From positions 20,054,006 to 20,118,005 of the forward strand of contig NC_073691.1 in the NCBI RefSeq assembly GCF_029784155.1: a DNA stretch of 64,000 bases. The letters run 5' to 3'. Positions 1-11,039 of this stretch are shown piece after piece. Position 1 is the stretch's first letter. Every line of letters begins with the position of its first letter. Position numbers and translations under genes: made by a program. The notes under the pieces are model-generated. The model saw only the letters and a list, made by a program, of their open reading frames with translations. It was not told the DNA's origin and made no database searches. Source of the DNA: Uranotaenia lowii. Lineage: Eukaryota > Arthropoda > Insecta > Diptera > Culicidae.

Positions 1-3000
1 AAAATTGACAAAATTGACAAAATTGACAAAATTGACAAAATTGACAAAATTGACAAAATTGACAGAATTGACAAAATTGACAAAATTGACAAAATTGACA
101 AAATTGACAAAATTGACAACATTGACAAAATTGTCAAAATTGTCAAAATTGCCAACATTGACAACATTGACAAAATTGTCAAAATTGACAGAATTGACAA
201 AATTGACAAAATTTACAAAATTGACAAAATTGACAAAATTGACAAAATTGAAAATTGACAGAATTGACAATATTTACCAAATTAAAAAATTGAAAAAATT
301 GACAAAATTGACAAAATTGACAAAATTGACAAAATTGACAAAATTGACAAAATTGACAAAATTGACAAAATTGACAAAATTGACAAAATTGACAAAATTG
401 ACAAAATTGACAAAATTGACAAAATTGACAAAATTGACAAAATTGACAAAATTGACAAAATTGACAAAATTGACAAAATTGACAAAATTGACAAAATTGA
501 CAAAATTGACAAAATTGACAAAATTGACAAAATTGACAAAATTGACAAAATTGACAAAATTGACAAAATTGACAAAATTGACAAAATTGACAAAATTGAC
601 AAAACTGACAAAATTGACAAAATTGACAAAATTGGCAAAATTGACAAAATTGACAAAATTGACAAAATTGACAAAATTGACAAAATTGACAAAATTGACA
701 GAATTGACAAAATTGACAAAATTGACAAAATTGACAAAATTGACAACATTGACAACATTGACATTATTGACAAAATTGTCAAAATTGACAGAATTGACAA
801 AATTGACAAAATTTACAAAATTGACAAAATTGACAAAATTGACAAAATTGAAAAAAAATACAAAATTGACAAAATTGACAAAATTGACAAAATTGACAAA
901 ATTGACAAAATTGACAAAATTGACAAAATTGACAAAATTGACAAAATTGACAAAATTGACAAAATTGACAAAATTGACAAAATTGACAAAATTGACAAAA
1001 TTGACAAAATTGACAAAATTGACAAAATTGACAAAATTGACAAAATTGACAAAATTGACAAAATTGACAAAATTGACAAAATTGACAAAATTGCCAAAAT
1101 TGGCGAAATTGACAAAATTTACTAAATTGACAAAATTGACAAGATTGACAAAATTGACAAAATTGACAAAATTGACAAAATTGACAAAATTGACAAAATT
1201 GACAAAATTGACAAAATTGACAAAATTGACAAAATTGACAAAATTGACAAAATTGACAAAATTGACAAAATTGACAAAATTGACAAAATTGACAAAATCG
1301 ACAAAATTGACAAAATTGACAAAATTGACAAATTGACAAAATTTACAAAATTTACAAAATTTAAAAAAATTACAAAGTTAACAAAATTGAAAATTGACAG
1401 AATTGACAATATTTGCCAAATTAAAAAAATTGAAAAAATTGACAAAATTGACAAGATTGACAAAATTGACAAAATTGACAAAATTGACAAAATTGACAAA
1501 ATTGACAAAATTGACAAAATTGACAAAATTGACAAAATTGACAAAATTGACAAAATTGACAAAATTGACAAAATTGACAAAATTGACAAAATTGACAAAA
1601 TTGACAAAATTGACAAAATTGACAAAATTGACAAAATTGACAAAATTGACAAAATTGACAAAATTGACAAAATTGACAAAATTGACAAAATTGACAAAAT
1701 TGACAAAATTGACAAAATTGACAAAATTGACAAAATTAACAAAATTAACAAAATTGATAAAATTGACAAAATTGACAAAATTGACAAAATTGACAAAATT
1801 GACAAAATTGACAAAATTGACAAAATTGACAAAATTGACAAAATTGACAAAATTGACAAAATTGACAAAATTGACAAAATTGACAAAATTGACAAAATTG
1901 ACAAAATTGACAAAATTGACAAAACTGACAAAATTGACAAAATTGACAAAATTGACAAAATTGACAAAATTGACAAAATTGACAAAATTGACAAAATTGA
2001 CAAAATTGACAAAATTGACAAAATTGACAAAATTGACAAAATTGACAAAATTGACAAAATTGACAAAATTGACAAAATTGACAAAATTGACAAAATTGAC
2101 AAAATTGACAAAATTGACAAAATTGACAAAATTGACAAAATTGACAAAATTGACAAAATTGACAAAATTGACAAAATTGACAAAATTGACAAAATTGACA
2201 AAATTGACAAAATTGACAAAATTGACAAAATTGACAAAATTGACAAAATTGACAAAATTGACAAAATTGACAAAATTGACAAAATTGACAGAATTGACAA
2301 AATTGACAAAATTGACAAAATTGACAACATTGACAAAATTGTCAAAATTGTCAAAATTGACAACATTGACAACATTGACAAAATTGTCAAAATTGTCAAA
2401 ATTGACAAAATTGACAAAATTGACAAAATTGACAAAATTGACAAAATTGACAAAATTGACAAAATTGACGAAATTGACAAAATTGACAAAATTGACAAAA
2501 TTGACAAAATTGACAAAATTGACAAAATTGACAAAATTGACAAAATTGACAAAATTGACAAAATTGACAGAATTGACAAAATTGACAAAATTGACAAAAT
2601 TGACAAAATTGACAAAATTGACAACATTGACAAAATTGTCAAAATTGTCAAAATTGCCAACATTGACAACATTGACAAAATTGTCAAAATTGACAGAATT
2701 GACAAAATTGACAAAATTTACAAAATTGACAAAATTGACAAAATTGAAAATTGACAGAATTGACAATATTTACCAAATTAAAAAATTGAAAAAATTGACA
2801 AAATTGACAAAATTGACAAAATTGACAAAATTGACAAAATTGACAAAATTGACAAAATTGACAAAATTGACAAAATTGACAAAATTGACAAAATTGACAA
2901 AATTGACAAAATTGACAAAATTGACAAAATTGACAAAATTGACAAAATTGACAAAATTGACAAAATTGACAAAATTGACAAAATTGACAAAATTGACAAA

Positions 3001-4340
3001 ATTGACAAAATTGACAAAATTGACAAAATTGACAAAATTGACAAAATTGACAAAATTGACAAAATTGACAAAATTGACAAAACTGACAAAATTGACAAAA
3101 TTGACAAAATTGGCAAAATTGACAAAATTGACAAAATTGACAAAATTGACAAAATTGACAAAATTGACAAAATTGACAGAATTGACAAAATTGACAAAAT
3201 TGACAAAATTGACAAAATTGACAACATTGACAACATTGACATTATTGACAAAATTGTCAAAATTGACAGAATTGACAAAATTGACAAAATTTACAAAATT
3301 GACAAAATTGACAAAATTGACAAAATTGAAAAAAAATACAAAATTGACAAAATTGACAAAATTGACAAAATTGACAAAATTGACAAAATTGACAAAATTG
3401 ACAAAATTGACAAAATTGACAAAATTGACAAAATTGACAAAATTGACAAAATTGACAAAATTGACAAAATTGACAAAATTGACAAAATTGACAAAATTGA
3501 CAAAATTGACAAAATTGACAAAATTGACAAAATTGACAAAATTGACAAAATTGACAAAATTGACAAAATTGACAAAATTGCCAAAATTGGCGAAATTGAC
3601 AAAATTTACTAAATTGACAAAATTGACAAGATTGACAAAATTGACAAAATTGACAAAATTGACAAAATTGACAAAATTGACAAAATTGACAAAATTGACA
3701 AAATTGACAAAATTGACAAAATTGACAAAATTGACAAAATTGACAAAATTGACAAAATTGACAAAATTGACAAAATCGACAAAATTGACAAAATTGACAA
3801 AATTGACAAATTGACAAAATTTACAAAATTTACAAAATTTAAAAAAATTACAAAGTTAACAAAATTGAAAATTGACAGAATTGACAATATTTGCCAAATT
3901 AAAAAAATTGAAAAAATTGACAAAATTGACAAGATTGACAAAATTGACAAAATTGACAAAATTGACAAAATTGACAAAATTGACAAAATTGACAAAATTG
4001 ACAAAATTGACAAAATTGACAAAATTGACAAAATTGACAAAATTGACAAAATTGACAAAATTGAAAAAATTGACAAAATTGACAAAATTGACAAAATTGA
4101 CAAAATTGACAAAATTGACAAAATTGACAAAATTGACAAAATTGACAAAATTGACAAAATTGACAAAATTGACAAAATTGACAAAATTGACAAAATTGAC
4201 AAAATTGACAAAATTAACAAAATTAACAAAATTGATAAAATTGACAAAATTGACAAAATTGACAAAATTGACAAAATTGACAAAATTGACAAAATTGACA
4301 AAATTGACAAAATTGACAAAATTGACAAAATTGACAAAAT
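1..4340 (+). repeat. ~2.5-kb higher-order duplication within the minisatellite
   Basis: Irregular marker units recur in the same order about 2.5 kb apart. The GCCAACATTGACAAC cluster is at 151 and 2656 (offset 2505). The GAAAATTGACAGAATTGAC break is at 250 and 2746 (offset 2496). The paired AAAATTAAC units are at 1735 and 4213 (offset 2478). The offset shrinks by 9 and then 18 bases, i.e. by whole units. Two copies are visible. The first is cut by the window start, and the second departs near 4340 at an irregular AAAATGAAAAAATTGAC. Confidence 0.9.
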
Positions 4341-5731
4341 GAAAAAATTGACAAAATTGACAAAATTGACAAAATTGACAGAATTAACAAAATTGACAAA
4401 ATTGACAAAATTGACAAAATTGACAAAATTGACAAAATTGACAAAATTGACAAAATTGACAAAATTGACAAAATTGACAAAATTGACAAAATTGACAAAA
4501 TTGACAAAATTGACAAAATTGACAAAATTGACAAAATTGACAAAATTGACAAAATTGACAAAATTGACAAAATTGACAAAATTGACAAAATTGACAAAAT
4601 TGACAAAATTGACAAAATTGACAAAATTGACAAAATTAACAACATTGACAACATTGACAAAATTGACAAAATTGACAAAATTGACAAAATTGACAAAATT
4701 GACAAAATTGACAAAATTGACAAAATTGACAAAATTGACAAAATTGACAGAATTGACAAAATTGACAAAATTGACAAAATTGACAACATTGACAAAATTG
4801 ACAAAATTGACAAAATTGACAAAATTGACAAAATTGACAAAATTGACAAAATTGACAAAATTGACAAAATTGACAAAATTGACAAAATTGACAAAATTGA
4901 CAAAATTGACAAAATTGACAAAATTGACAAAATTGACAAAACTGACAAAATTGACAAAATTGACAAAATTGACAAAATTGACAAAATTGACAAAATTGAC
5001 AAAATTGACAAAATTGACAAAATTGACAAAATTGACAAAATTGACAAAATTGACAAAATTGACAAAATTGACAAAATTGACAAAATTGACAAAATTGACC
5101 AAATTGACAAAATTGACAAAATTGACAAAATTGACAAAATTGACAAAATTGACAAAATTGACAAAATTGACAAAATTGACAAAATTGACAAAATTGACAA
5201 AATTGACAAAATTGACAAAATTGACAAAATTGACAAAATTGACAAAATTGACAAAATTGACAAAATTGACAAAATTGACAAAATTGACAAAATTGACAAA
5301 ATTGACAAAATTGACAAAATTGACAAAATTGACAAAATTGACAAAATTGACAAAATTGACAAAATTGACAAAATTGACAAAATTGACAAAATTGACAAAA
5401 TTGACAAAATTGACAAAATTGACAAAATTGACAAAATTGACAAAATTGACAAAATTGACAAAATTGACAAAATTGACAAAATTGACAAAATTGACAAAAT
5501 TGACAAAATTGACAAAATTGACAAAATTGACAAAATTGACAAAATTGACAAAATTGACAAAATTGACAAAATTGACAAAATTGACAAAATTGACAAAATT
5601 GACAAAATTGACAAAATTGACAAAATTGACAAAATTGACAAAATTGACAAAATTGACAAAATTGACAAAATTGACAAAATTGACAAAATTGACAAAATTG
5701 ACAAAATTGACAAAATTAACAAAATTGACCA
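1..5731 (+). repeat. 9-bp minisatellite array (AAAATTGAC)n
   Basis: The whole stretch is a head-to-tail run of the 9-base unit AAAATTGAC, over 600 copies, starting before the window. Most units are identical. Single-base variants (AAAATTGTC, AACATTGAC, AGAATTGAC, AAAATTTAC, AAAATTAAC) are clustered rather than scattered. Five of the six reading frames have no stop codon, because only the frame reading AAT TGA is closed, so long repetitive open frames (Lys-Leu-Thr, Lys-Ile-Asp, Val-Asn-Phe, Ser-Ile-Leu, Gln-Phe-Cys) cover it on both strands. They are a property of the unit and not evidence of protein. The A-rich strand is the plus strand throughout. Confidence 0.98.
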
Positions 5732-5757
5732 AAAAGAAAAAATTAAATCAAAAATGA
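5732..5757. other. Junction between two inverted 9-bp arrays
   Basis: A short A-rich non-repeat bridge. To its left the plus strand is A-rich (TTGACAAAA units). To its right the plus strand is T-rich (TTTTTGTCA units, TGACAAAAA on the other strand). The strand bias of the satellite therefore flips within about 26 bases. Confidence 0.85.
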
Positions 5758-7787
5758 ATTTCTGTTTTTTTTGTAACTTTTGTAATTTTTGTCATTTTGT
5801 AATTTTTGTAATTTTTGCAATTTTTGTCATTTTTGTCATTTTTGTAATTTTTGTAATTTTTGTAATTTTTGTAATTTTTGTCATTTTTGTCAATTTTGTA
5901 AGTTTTGTCATTTTTATCATTTTTGTCAATTTTTGTCATTTCTGTCATTTTTATCGTTTTTGTCATTTTTATCATTTTTGTCATTTTGTCATTTTTGTCA
6001 TTTTTGTCATTTTTGTCATTTTTGTCATTTTTGTCATTTTTGTCATTTTTGTCATTTTTGTCATTTTTGTCATTTTTGTCATTTTTGTCATTTTTGTCAT
6101 TTTTGTCATTTTTGTCATTTTTGTCATTTTTGTCATTTTTGTCATTTTTGTCATTTTTGTCATTTTTGTCATTTTTGTCATTTTTGTCATTTTTGTCATT
6201 TTTGTCATTTTTGTCATTTTTGTCATTTTTGTCATTTTTGTCATTTTTGTCATTTTTGTCATTTTAGTCATTTTTGTCATTTTTGTCATTTTTGTCATTT
6301 TTGTCATTTTTGTCATTTTTGTCATTTTTGTCATTTTTGTCATTTTTGTCATTTTTGTCATTTTTGTCATTTTTGTCATTTTTGTCATTTTTGTCATTTT
6401 TGTCATTTTTGTCATTTTTGTCATTTTTGTCATTTTTGTCATTTTTGTCATTTTTGTCATTTTTGTCATTTTTGTCATTTTTGTCATTTTTGTCATTTTT
6501 GTCATTTTTGTCATTTTTGTCATTTTTGTCATTTTTGTCATTTTTGTCGTTTTTGTCATTATTGTCAGTTTTGTTAAATTTGTCATATTTGTCATTTTTT
6601 TCATTTTGGTCATTTTTGTCATTTTTGTCATTTTTGTAAGTTTTGTCATTTTTGTCATATTTGTCATTTTTGTCATTTCTTTATCATTTTATCATTTTTG
6701 TCATTTTTATCATTTTTGTCATTTTTGTCATTTTTGTCATTTTTGTCATTTTTGTCATTTTTATCGTTTTTGTCATTTTCGTAATTTTTGCCAATTTTTG
6801 TATTCTTATTATTTTCTTTATTATTGCAATTTTTGTATTTTCTGTAATTTTCGTCATTTTTGTTATATTTGTCATTTTTGTAATATTTGTTTTTTTTTTT
6901 TTAATTTTTGTATTTTTTGTCAATTTTGTTATTTTTGTTATTTTTGTAATTTTTTGTAATTTTTGTAATTTTTGTACTTTTTGTAATTTTTGTCATTTTT
7001 GTAATTTTTGTAATTTTTGTCATTTTTGTAACTTTTGTAATTTTTTTAATTTTTGTAATTTTTGTAATTTTTGTAATTTTTGTAATTTTTGTAATTTTTT
7101 GTAATTTTTGTAATTTTTTAATTTTTGTAATTTTTGTAATTTTTGTAAGTTTTGTAATTTTTGTAATTTTTGTAATTTTTGTAATTTTTGTAATTTTTGT
7201 AATTTTTGTAATTTTTGTAATTTTTGTAATTTTTGTAATTTTTGTAATTTTTATAATTTTTGTAATTTTTGTAACTTTGGTAATTTTAGTTATTTTTGAA
7301 ATTCTTGTTATTTTCGTAATTTTTGTAATTTTTACAATTTTTATAATTTTTGTCATTTTTTTCATTTTTGTCATTTTTGTAAATTTTTCATTTTTGTAAT
7401 TTTTGTTATTATTGTAATTTTTAATTTCGTTATTCTTGTATTTTTAGTAATTACATTTTGTAATTGGTAATTTTTGGTTATTTTTGTCATCTTATTAATT
7501 TTTGTTTTTTTTTGTAATTTTTGTAATGTTTTGTAATTTTTATAAATTTTGATATTTTTGTCATTTTGTTATTTTTGTTTTTTTTTGTGATTTTAGTAAT
7601 TTTTGCTATTTTTGTAAGTTTTGTTATTTTTGATATTTTTGTTATTTTTGTTATTATTATAATTTTTCAATTTTTGTATTTTTTGTCATTTTTGTTATTT
7701 TTGTACGATTTGTCATTTTTGATATTTGTGTAATTGTTGTTATTTTTAATTTCTGAAATTTTTGTAAGTTTTGTCATTTTTGTCATC
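5758..7787 (-). repeat. 9-bp minisatellite array (TTTTTGTCA)n decaying to (TTTTTGTAA)n
   Basis: The stretch 5985-6545 is almost pure TTTTTGTCA with one T-to-A change near 6266. The stretches 5758-5984 and 6545-6950 mix TTTTTGTCA with TTTTTGTAA and TTTTTATCA. From about 6950 TTTTTGTAA dominates, and after 7380 units lose regular length. The last recognisable units are at about 7787. On the minus strand the unit reads TGACAAAAA, close to the left array's TTGACAAAA. Growing disorder toward the unique flank is typical of a satellite edge. Confidence 0.97.
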
Positions 7788-8157
7788 ATGATTTTTTTTA
7801 TTCATTTTGAAACCATATTCTGAACTGTTTATCCGCCTTCTCGATAAATTTTCAGGGCCTACTTCTAATCAACTTGTTTTTGTTGATAAAATGAACTCAA
7901 ACGTTCGAATTTGTGATTATTAACATTTTTCTCAATCAAATTCTTGTGCTTTTTAAGTAGAGACAGAATCTCAACACACGGTTTCTTCGGACTCCGAGTT
8001 TCTTTTCACGCAACATTAGGACCGGAAGTGTTTTCCATACACAATATCACCACCCTGAAATCACGCAATTTGCCGTGCGTTCGTCCGGAGCTATTTCATA
8101 TCAACAAATACTTACTCTATTCAAATAGATAGACATCCAATCCAATAGAAAGATTTA

Positions 8158-8403
8158 ATGCTTTATGCCAAGTTTGCACAATTTGTGCCGGCGACGACGT
8201 CCGCAAACGATTGGCAACAGACGATTTCCGCCACTATGGCCGGAAAACGTGCAGTTTCGGATAATATTTCCGGTCCCGGGGTTTGCGATTGTGTCTATAT
8301 GATTGGTACGCCAGACGCTTTGGTTGACAAAAAAAAGCAATTCCGAAATAAAGCGAAATCGAATAAACAGTTTAGGGGAGATGTTGCGTATTTAGATACA
8401 CTG
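8158..8403 (+). CDS. Candidate exon or short ORF, unknown product
   Basis: An ATG at 8158 opens a frame running to a stop at 8419-8421 (87 codons). At 8403 the frame meets CTG|GTAAGA, a near-consensus splice donor in phase 0. A polypyrimidine-rich acceptor ending in AAACAG at 8655 could join it to an open stretch 8656-8742 that adds 28 residues, mostly hydrophobic, before TAG. The predicted protein starts MLYAKFAQFV and has a basic C-terminal part rich in Lys and Arg. I recognise no domain. It could equally be a chance frame; the splice signals are the only support beyond length. Confidence 0.2.
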
Positions 8404-9153
8404 GTAAGAAGCAAGCCATAAAAACTTATGGGAATTGAGAGAGTTTTTTTAGGATCGGTCGGATGTTAACAAGCTCGTAATATGTTCGACTACACTATTG
8501 CCATGTCGTTTGGACGGAAGAATGGAATGTAAATTTTGCGTTTCTTTGCCCTCGGAAAGTTTCGTTTTGGATCAGTTGAGAGAAATTTCCGCTCTTCCGG
8601 CTTGAATTGTGATCCCTTTTTCTCTAAATGAGCGTTTCGTTTTCTTTGTAAACAGTCTGATTTACGAGCTGGAATGTTTACTTTCAGACTATGGATGATT
8701 TTTTTTATTATTTTAGTGTTTATCGATTTGCACAACATTTAGTTTAAAATTCTTCTCTTCTGTCAACACACCAAAACAAGTAACACAAAAATAAACCTCC
8801 TTCACAATCCTAGTTCAAACAGGCGGAAATGCGTCACTGTGACAAATGCAAGAAGCGTGCCGGCTCTGAAGTGGCTCTGGATTTGTTCCGATGAGAAGGG
8901 AAGCGCGCGACTGCAAAAGAGAAAAGGATCCCGAAATCGCCAAACCGTATCAACCGTGACAAATTGTCCTAATGGCGGCAGGCATGGCATTATCAGCGCG
9001 TAGAAGTCTATATGTATTGATTGCGGAGGAACTGATTTTTCCATGGAATGGGTTGGTCGTGGTCGCGAAATTTTGACTGCTGTATAGCATCGTGTCCTTT
9101 TGTTGTGGAATAACGAAGGGATACAAAGCCCGGTCCTGTGGCAAAACCAATAA

Positions 9154-9330
9154 AACCGGATATTCGGAGAATTATATTTAATTGATGTAAATGCTCTTAG
9201 CATTTCGCACGAGTTGTCGTCCCTGCGCAGCACTGTTCAAAAGTGCATGAGGTTTGTGGAAGACTTAAAGGAAGGAAATTATTCGAAAAATAAACAAGAT
9301 CATAAAGATGCCGAATTGGCATCGACATAG
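9154..9330 (+). CDS. Candidate terminal exon, unknown product
   Basis: An open stretch of 58 codons runs from just after an in-frame TAA (9151-9153) to TAG at 9328-9330 with no ATG at its start, as expected for an internal or last exon. An acceptor-like CTCTTAG ends at 9200, so the exon could be 9201-9330. The encoded segment from there is hydrophilic and could be helical (it starts ISHELSSLRSTVQKC), with charged Lys, Asp and Glu clusters. No family is recognised. Chance is a serious alternative in a 12-kb unique region. Confidence 0.18.
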   Translation, partial: NRIFGELYLIDVNALSISHELSSLRSTVQKCMRFVEDLKEGNYSKNKQDHKDAELAST

Positions 9331-9842
9331 CTGCTTTCCATGATACGATTACAACTCAAAATCCAGGCTTTTTTAAGCGCAAATTCTTGCTATTTTTAAG
9401 CATTTAGCTTACTGTCGTACTTTTCATTAAAATATCCGCATTTTGATGTAGTGATTACAGGCTAACGTTTTATTGCAATTTTTTACTGGATTATCACAGC
9501 GGATTGAGACTTCCGCAGGTCGGAAATGACAAAACCGCAAAAACTTTTGGTTAGTTAGCGGCTTGGAAACAACAATTTATGAGCAACTAAATATAACAGC
9601 GAACAGCGACTTCCAATGGTAATCTGAAAGGGAAATGCAGGTTGATATTTTTGCTCGATAAAACGCCAAGGAGAAAAAGACGACAGTTGTTCCAATTATT
9701 TCAGCTATTTATATCAATTATCAAAGTGCAGTTGATTTTTTCACATTCAATTATAAATAAAAGAGATTCAGCTATATACTGCTGATTGACCTTATGTAAT
9801 CAACTATAAATATTATAGATTTAACTATAATGGTATGATTTA

Positions 9843-10500
9843 TCTAAATATATAAAAATGGATTTCTGTCTGTCTGTCTGTCTGTCTTTCTGTATGTCTG
9901 TCTGTTCCCTATAGACTCGAAAACTACTGAACCGATTTGCGTGAAACTTGGCAGATGAGAGTATTGAAGGCAGGGGAAGGTTTCTGTCATGGTTTGGGAC
10001 CCCTCCCTATGCCTGGAAGGGGGAGGGGGTCTCTCAAATAAATGTAATAAGTTTTCATAACTCGAGAACTGATCATGCAAATGGAACCAAATTTGGCACG
10101 GGAGTGTATGATAGTTTGGTATCCCTCCCTCCTTCTAGTGGGGAGATGGGAAGGGGAGAGGGGGCCTACCATACAATTTTTTATATAACTGTAGAACTAA
10201 TCTAGCTAATGGAACCACATTTGATTTGGGAGGGTAGGGGAATGCGAGAAATGGTTGTATGATTATCTCAGACCCCTCCCTCCGACCAACGAAGATACAG
10301 GAAGAAGGGGGGGTCTTTAGCCCAATTTTATTGCATAACTTGAAAACTATTCAAGCATATGAAACCAAATTTGGCTTGGAAAGGTATTTGGGTACGATAA
10401 ATAGATCTATGAATATTTGGTACCCCCTCTGCTTCCAGTGAGACGAAAGAGGGGAGCAGCAGCATAACTGGAAAAACAATCGAGCAGCAATGTCACTGCA
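9843..10500 (+). mobile_element. Helitron-like non-autonomous element, 3' end unclear
   Basis: The 5' end reads A|TCTAAATATATAAAAATGG, fitting Helitron insertion between A and T with a 5' TC. It is followed by a TGTC microsatellite and then the phrase ATAGACTCGAAAACTACTGA. From recall, this TC/TATAAAAATG plus microsatellite plus 'ACTCGAAAACTACTGAACC' layout is common in dispersed insect repeats of this class. A diverged internal unit repeats: the ATAACT-GAGAACT anchor recurs at about 9911, 10057, 10185, 10335 and 10464 (spacing 146, 128, 150, 129), each followed by AATGGAACCAAATTTGG-like and CCCTCCCTCC-like words. No CTRR-T end preceded by a hairpin is obvious, so the 3' border is a guess and the copy may be truncated. 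No Rep-helicase coding is present. Confidence 0.6.
9866..9906 (+). repeat. TGTC/TCTG microsatellite
   Basis: About nine TGTC repeats with two interruptions (TTTC, TATG), 20-odd bases inside the 5' end of the Helitron-like element, which is its usual place in such elements. Confidence 0.9.
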
Positions 10501-11039
10501 TATGATTTAATATAATTAGATTATTGATGGAAATACTATACTATTCTTTCAGTGGTGTTTCAGTCGCTTGAGAGCTCTGCCTAGAAAAAATTTTACAGAA
10601 AAAGTTACAGCAGATCGAGACTTCAGTTTGTTGAGAAAAATCGAAATGGACTACGAGCTACGAATGTTATTGTTATATGCAGAGACTTGCGACAATGAGC
10701 GAAAGATGGCTCCTCAAAGCCTAAAGGTATGAACCGTTTCAAATAAACATGTTACAAACGGTTTGAATTCCAGAAAATTTAGGAATAAATAGAAGAGGAA
10801 CAAAAAATCAAACAGACACAACGTAGCTAAAAGAATAAAATGTATGAAATACCAAACGAGGCGAAAATTACTTATATTAAAAAAAAACAAAATAAATGAC
10901 AAAAATGTCATTTCTCATCTCTATTCTCAATAGAATCTTTAATTTACAGACTTTTGTTTTTCTAAAATACAAAATTTTATATCTCAAATATCCCTCATCT
11001 CTATTCTACCTTCCATTCTCTGCAAAAACTTTTCAAATC
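10501..11039. other. Low-copy stretch, no supported gene
   Basis: AT-rich DNA without recognisable coding. A 28-codon ATG frame at 10646-10732 has a good start context (CGAAATGG) and crosses a GTATGA donor-like site, but splicing to the nearest acceptor-like CCAG gives a stop two codons later, so I do not call it a gene. A short inverted pair (AACCGTTT and AAACGGTT) lies at about 10733-10764. Confidence 0.5.

Larger units (their letters stand above)
7788..9842. other. Low-copy region with no recognised gene
   Basis: About 2 kb of non-repetitive DNA between the minisatellite and the Helitron-like element. No protein family is recognisable. Minus-strand open frames of 82 codons (8490-8738) and 143 codons (8802-9233) exist but look like chance: composition is irregular and there is no family motif. 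Two plus-strand stretches with splice-like borders are listed separately. Confidence 0.6.

Noticed and set aside
1..5731. TTGACA as a bacterial -35 promoter box
   Set aside because: It is part of a eukaryotic tandem repeat with no -10 partner or gene; the rest of the window is eukaryotic.
5..5757. Open frames of 100 to 806 codons made of Thr-Lys-Leu, Lys-Ile-Asp, Ser-Ile-Leu, Val-Asn-Phe or Gln-Phe-Cys
   Set aside because: They follow from a 9-base unit lacking stops in five frames; they overlap on both strands and have no unique sequence, start context or introns.
5754..7374. Phe/Val/Ile-rich and Thr-Lys-Met-rich frames that could look like membrane or lysine-rich proteins
   Set aside because: The same artefact from TTTTTGTCA and TTTTTGTAA units; frames merge and shift where units change length.
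8802..9233. 143-codon minus-strand frame
   Set aside because: Odd composition, no family motif, and a competing plus-strand signal overlaps its end; most likely chance.
10646..10732. Possible first exon (ATG in good context, then GTATGA donor)
   Set aside because: Only 28 codons, and the nearest acceptor leads to a stop after two codons; not enough to call.
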